Positions 48,130 through 64,000 of a stretch of DNA of 64,000 bases are shown piece after piece. The translations under genes and the position numbers were made by a program. This DNA is from Semisulcospira habei. Its lineage: Eukaryota; Mollusca; Gastropoda; Semisulcospiridae. The notes beneath the pieces are model-generated. The model was not told the origin of the DNA, ran no database searches, and saw only the letters and a list, made by a program, of their open reading frames with translations. The DNA is taken from NCBI GenBank assembly GCA_036245525.1, contig BTPG01000003.1:212688958-212752957 (forward strand), read 5' to 3'. How positions within the stretch are numbered: the first letter of the stretch is position 1; the number at the start of each line of letters is the position of its first letter.

Positions 48130-48290
48130 TGTGTGGATTAGAGGGTGGGTTAGAACAGAAGGAGATGGATTACTGTTGCTACACGAGCACACATAGCGTA
48201 CTAATGGCGGGAAGCGCCGTGTGTCCGTCTTTATTTGTGTGCGCCGATGTGTGTTGATCAGAGGTTGGCATGGAGAGGAGGGAAATGGAT
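48130..48290. repeat. Inverted copy of the dispersed repeat at 40155
   Basis: GGCGGGAAGCGCCGTGTGTC and CGTCTTTATTTGTGTG match the complement of 40155-40260. Confidence 0.75.
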
Positions 48291-48389
48291 CAGAATAATA
48301 AGCCTAAAACGCAATTTTCATTGTCATTCCTTCTCTCCCACTACCCTCTCTTTCCAGATCTAGTCAGAAATTAAATTAAATAGTCGATT

Positions 48390-49560
48390 TCCGCTTTCAG
48401 ATTCACACGTAACTCCCTTTGCTGGTTTTCGAACTGCAGTTTCAGGTCTTTTATCATGGCAGTCACACAAGCGAAACAAGGGGTTCCTACCATTGGCTCA
48501 ATACAACGGCCACAGCACTGAGCGGAACATTGGGTCGAGGTGTTCACAGTCTATTGAGTGACGTCATTTGAGACGAGGCCTTGGGCTGTTACATCATTAA
48601 TCTCGTCCATCGACCTGGCCAACTACTTGCTAATCTCCTCGTTGCCTCCGGACACTAGACAGGGAGAGTCACGGCTAGGGGGTGTGTCCATCACAATGCT
48701 TGGCTGCTGCTTCGCTTCACTGACCACCACTACTGACAACCCCTCCGCGCATGGAAGCATGGACTCCGATGCTATGGGGGAGTGGTTTAAGGGCTCGTGT
48801 CGATCAGAAACATCTTGGTGGTCACCTAGTGGATTAAGGTCGGTGGTGTTGGGGGGGTGGGGGGAGGCCGAGATGGATGAGCTACCTTTGACAGCCTCAG
48901 CGGCCTGCCCATCAAAGACCGCGGCAGAGCTGTCACCGGTCGCGCTGTCCTGTTGACTGGGTGAAGGGGGGGGGGGGTGATGGCGAGAAGTAGAGACGGC
49001 GTGGGGAAGGTGTCCACGGGAGTGGGTGGTGGGGTGGTGGGATGGGGAGTGCATGGGATTCCTCAGGTTCGGAGGGTGGGGGGCAAAGTTCAAGTGTCTC
49101 ACCGCTCATGGCGATTACTAATGCCTTCAACTTGTCAAATTCGGCCCACCCATACACGTTTCCCTGTACGAGAACTCTGCCGGTGGTGTGGTAGAGTGTA
49201 ATGGTGATGAGAGAGCGATTTCCGTGCTTCAGTTGAAGAAATGTTTTGAAAAGTTCAGATGGAGAAGGGATGCGTGATGGGACTGGCACTGAGATGATTT
49301 CAAGATCTTTGTTGGAGTCGGTCCATTGGTGGGAAATCCGCCTCGTACGTACCGCATGTAGACGACATCTCCAAGATGGTAGTTTGTTTGGGTCGTGTCG
49401 AATATGACTTGAGCAGGATCTCTGGTGTGTTTAATATGGTCCAAGTCAATGGCGTATCTGGCGTGGTTGGCGCGGGTGATGGGGCCCTTGGTGGAGGGTG
49501 GGTGTGGTTGGCGGATTACACAGCTGATGCCAGCCTCGCGGCCATGCTGATTGCCTTGTT
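48390..49560 (-). pseudogene. Decayed repeat-associated ORF: Cys-rich motif and coiled coil
   Basis: From 49560 down the minus strand reads IRQPHPPSTKGPITRANHAR, YAIDLDHIKHTRDPAQVIFD, LGDVVYMRYVR, a frameshift near 49335, RRISHQWTDSNKDLEIISV, FLQLKHGNRSLITITLYHTT, GRVLVQGNVYGWAEFDKLKA, a Pro/Ser-rich middle, then after two in-frame TAG codons CSAQCCGRCIEP and CFACV followed by the heptad-like KDLKLQFENQQRELRVNLKA. I believe similar ORFs are common in mollusc genomes next to transposons, but I cannot name the family. One frameshift and two stops make this a pseudogene. Confidence 0.6.
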
Positions 49561-49619
49561 TTTATATAGCTCGCTGCTGCGCTCAAGAGTGACGGCAGCA
49601 AGTGTCAGGAACTGAGACT

Positions 49620-52222
<2,603 letters not shown>

Positions 52223-52338
52223 CAGCTATGCCTGACATTTCCCCATGCCACTGTATGTCTGTTTCTTACATTCTGTCTGTACAACATTCTTGTGCGTGTC
52301 TGCTGACCCCTTATGTATGTTCGTGTCACATTTGTGTG

Positions 52339-52339
52339 T

Positions 52340-52407
<68 letters not shown>

Positions 52408-52510
52408 ACACACATACACACGCACGCACGCACACGCACGCACACGCATGCACACACACACACATACACACACACATACAGACGCACGCACGCACGCACA
52501 CGCACGCACA

Positions 52511-52542
<32 letters not shown>

Positions 52543-52578
52543 TACACACACACATACACACACACATACACACACACA
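52339..52578. repeat. (CA)n with CGCACG and CATA variants
   Basis: Compound repeat of about 240 bp with higher-order alternation of CACGCACG and ACACATAC blocks. Confidence 0.95.
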
Positions 52579-52579
52579 G

Positions 52580-52749
52580 ATTACAACTGAAATTTTATTT
52601 AACCCATTTTGTTGTTCCACGGACGCCATAATACCGATGTATCAAAATAACATAAGTTACACATAAGTTTCGAAGCCAAACCGTTAAAACTCTGATCTTA
52701 AAATAACAAAATGTTGTTGTCACAATGAACGTGGTCTTTAAAATCATCG

Positions 52750-52783
<34 letters not shown>

Positions 52784-53383
52784 CCTCACCGTCCTCATCA
52801 TGTTGCGATGGTCTACACTAATGAGATCACATGCTAAATAAGTTGACAAACCGATGACAATAAATAACTACAAACACGCCTTGTCATCGTTTGATGAACA
52901 CACCAAGGAATAAAGGCACTTTGGAGCTGTCAGCTAAAGATTACGTCACAGTTCAGCAGAGAGATCGACCAAGATTTAGATATAATTGAAAGGTGGCGCC
53001 AAGCCATTCTGGCACCACCTTTCAAGTATTACGATCGCTGAATATGTCCTAACAGTGTTTGTTTTGAGGTATGGCGCATGACATCAAAGACGTTGCTGAT
53101 ATCATATATGAAATTGAAAAAGCGGGACAAATTAAGAGTAACTGCAAAGTGTGCAGCCCTACGAATGATCACCCATAAAAAGAAAAAATCGTTTAAATGG
53201 ACTTACAAAGACATAACCCAAGTAGCTAGACATCTTCGGGCCCACTGCGGCCGTCGTGGGCCCGATGGAACAAGTTACAATGTATTATATGTTCCTCGCA
53301 AAGCGCGATTCTTTCCTAGAACTTTGTGTGGCCTTGACACAAACGCGCCACGTCATGTCGCTGTTTCTGCTGCGTTTACTGGC
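52580..53383. other. Between RT-A and EF-hand gene end
   Basis: (ATC)n 52744-52782; a degenerate Pal-1 core 52970-53040 (TTGAAAGGTGGCGCC / CACCACCTTTCAA); a 30-bp GC palindrome 53237-53266 (CGGGCCCACTGCGGCC). No gene. Confidence 0.6.
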
Positions 53384-63948
<10,565 letters not shown>

Positions 63949-63965
63949 CTGTGGGTTGAAAAGAA

Positions 63966-63997
63966 ATGAATGAATGAATGAATGAATGAATGAATGA
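63966..63997. repeat. (GAAT)n
   Basis: Eight GAAT units just upstream of the first visible EF exon. Confidence 0.95.
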
Positions 63998-64000
63998 CAA

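Overview
The window is animal nuclear DNA. Genes are split into short exons with GT/AG (once GC/AG) junctions, one gene encodes a Cys-loop ion channel, and most of the rest is retroelement debris, microsatellites and short hairpin repeats. The mix of SINEs, CR1/Jockey-group elements and many palindromic repeats suggests a marine mollusc, perhaps a gastropod. This is an inference; nothing here fixes the species.

Two cellular genes, both on the minus strand, could be assembled by hand from exons whose reading phases agree at every junction. (1) A Cys-loop ligand-gated anion channel subunit, nine coding exons from 43851 down to 14159. It reads as a complete 417-residue protein: signal peptide, ligand-binding domain with the 13-residue Cys-loop, a second GlyR/GluCl-type disulfide, four membrane segments and a Pro-Ala-Arg anion-selectivity motif before M2. 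(2) A multi-EF-hand protein, nine exons from 63948 down to 53384, with its 5' end beyond the window. About 428 residues are visible. Its function is not recognised.

Mobile DNA falls into several groups. RT-A is a CR1/Jockey-group non-LTR retrotransposon with copies at 1-346, 490-1840, about 3064-5680, 6265-8348, 9600-12793, 16863-21058, 21653-22712 and 50294-51991. Its copies share a TG repeat after the stop codon and a tail ending AATAAAG-TTTCATT, and they abut sense-strand (CT)n tracts. RT-B is an L2/CR1-like element (27600-27945, 45850-46490, 46600-47815) whose GCGC-containing tail ends in (ATT)n. There is also a ~400-bp SINE-like repeat (four copies), tRNA-derived SINEs, and two possible solo LTRs.

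The most unusual layer is a set of about 35 short near-perfect palindromes in eight sequence families, called Pal-1 to Pal-8 here. Several families start and end at TTAA. Arm changes are mirrored in the opposite arm, and the palindromes lie near exon edges more often than even spacing would give. Other structures of note are a 25-copy 70-bp satellite (35563-37330) whose first unit looks like half of a Pal-2 palindrome, and a minisatellite (23481-23872) that repeats the splice acceptor plus first codons of the M3 exon.

Layout: 1-14158, retroelements downstream of the channel gene; 14159-43851, channel gene with introns full of RT-A (intron 8) and palindromes, satellite and SINEs (intron 4); 43852-53383, intergenic DNA with RT-B, RT-A and a decayed repeat-associated ORF; 53384-64000, EF-hand gene. 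No rRNA gene, intact tRNA gene, CRISPR array or operon-like structure was seen.
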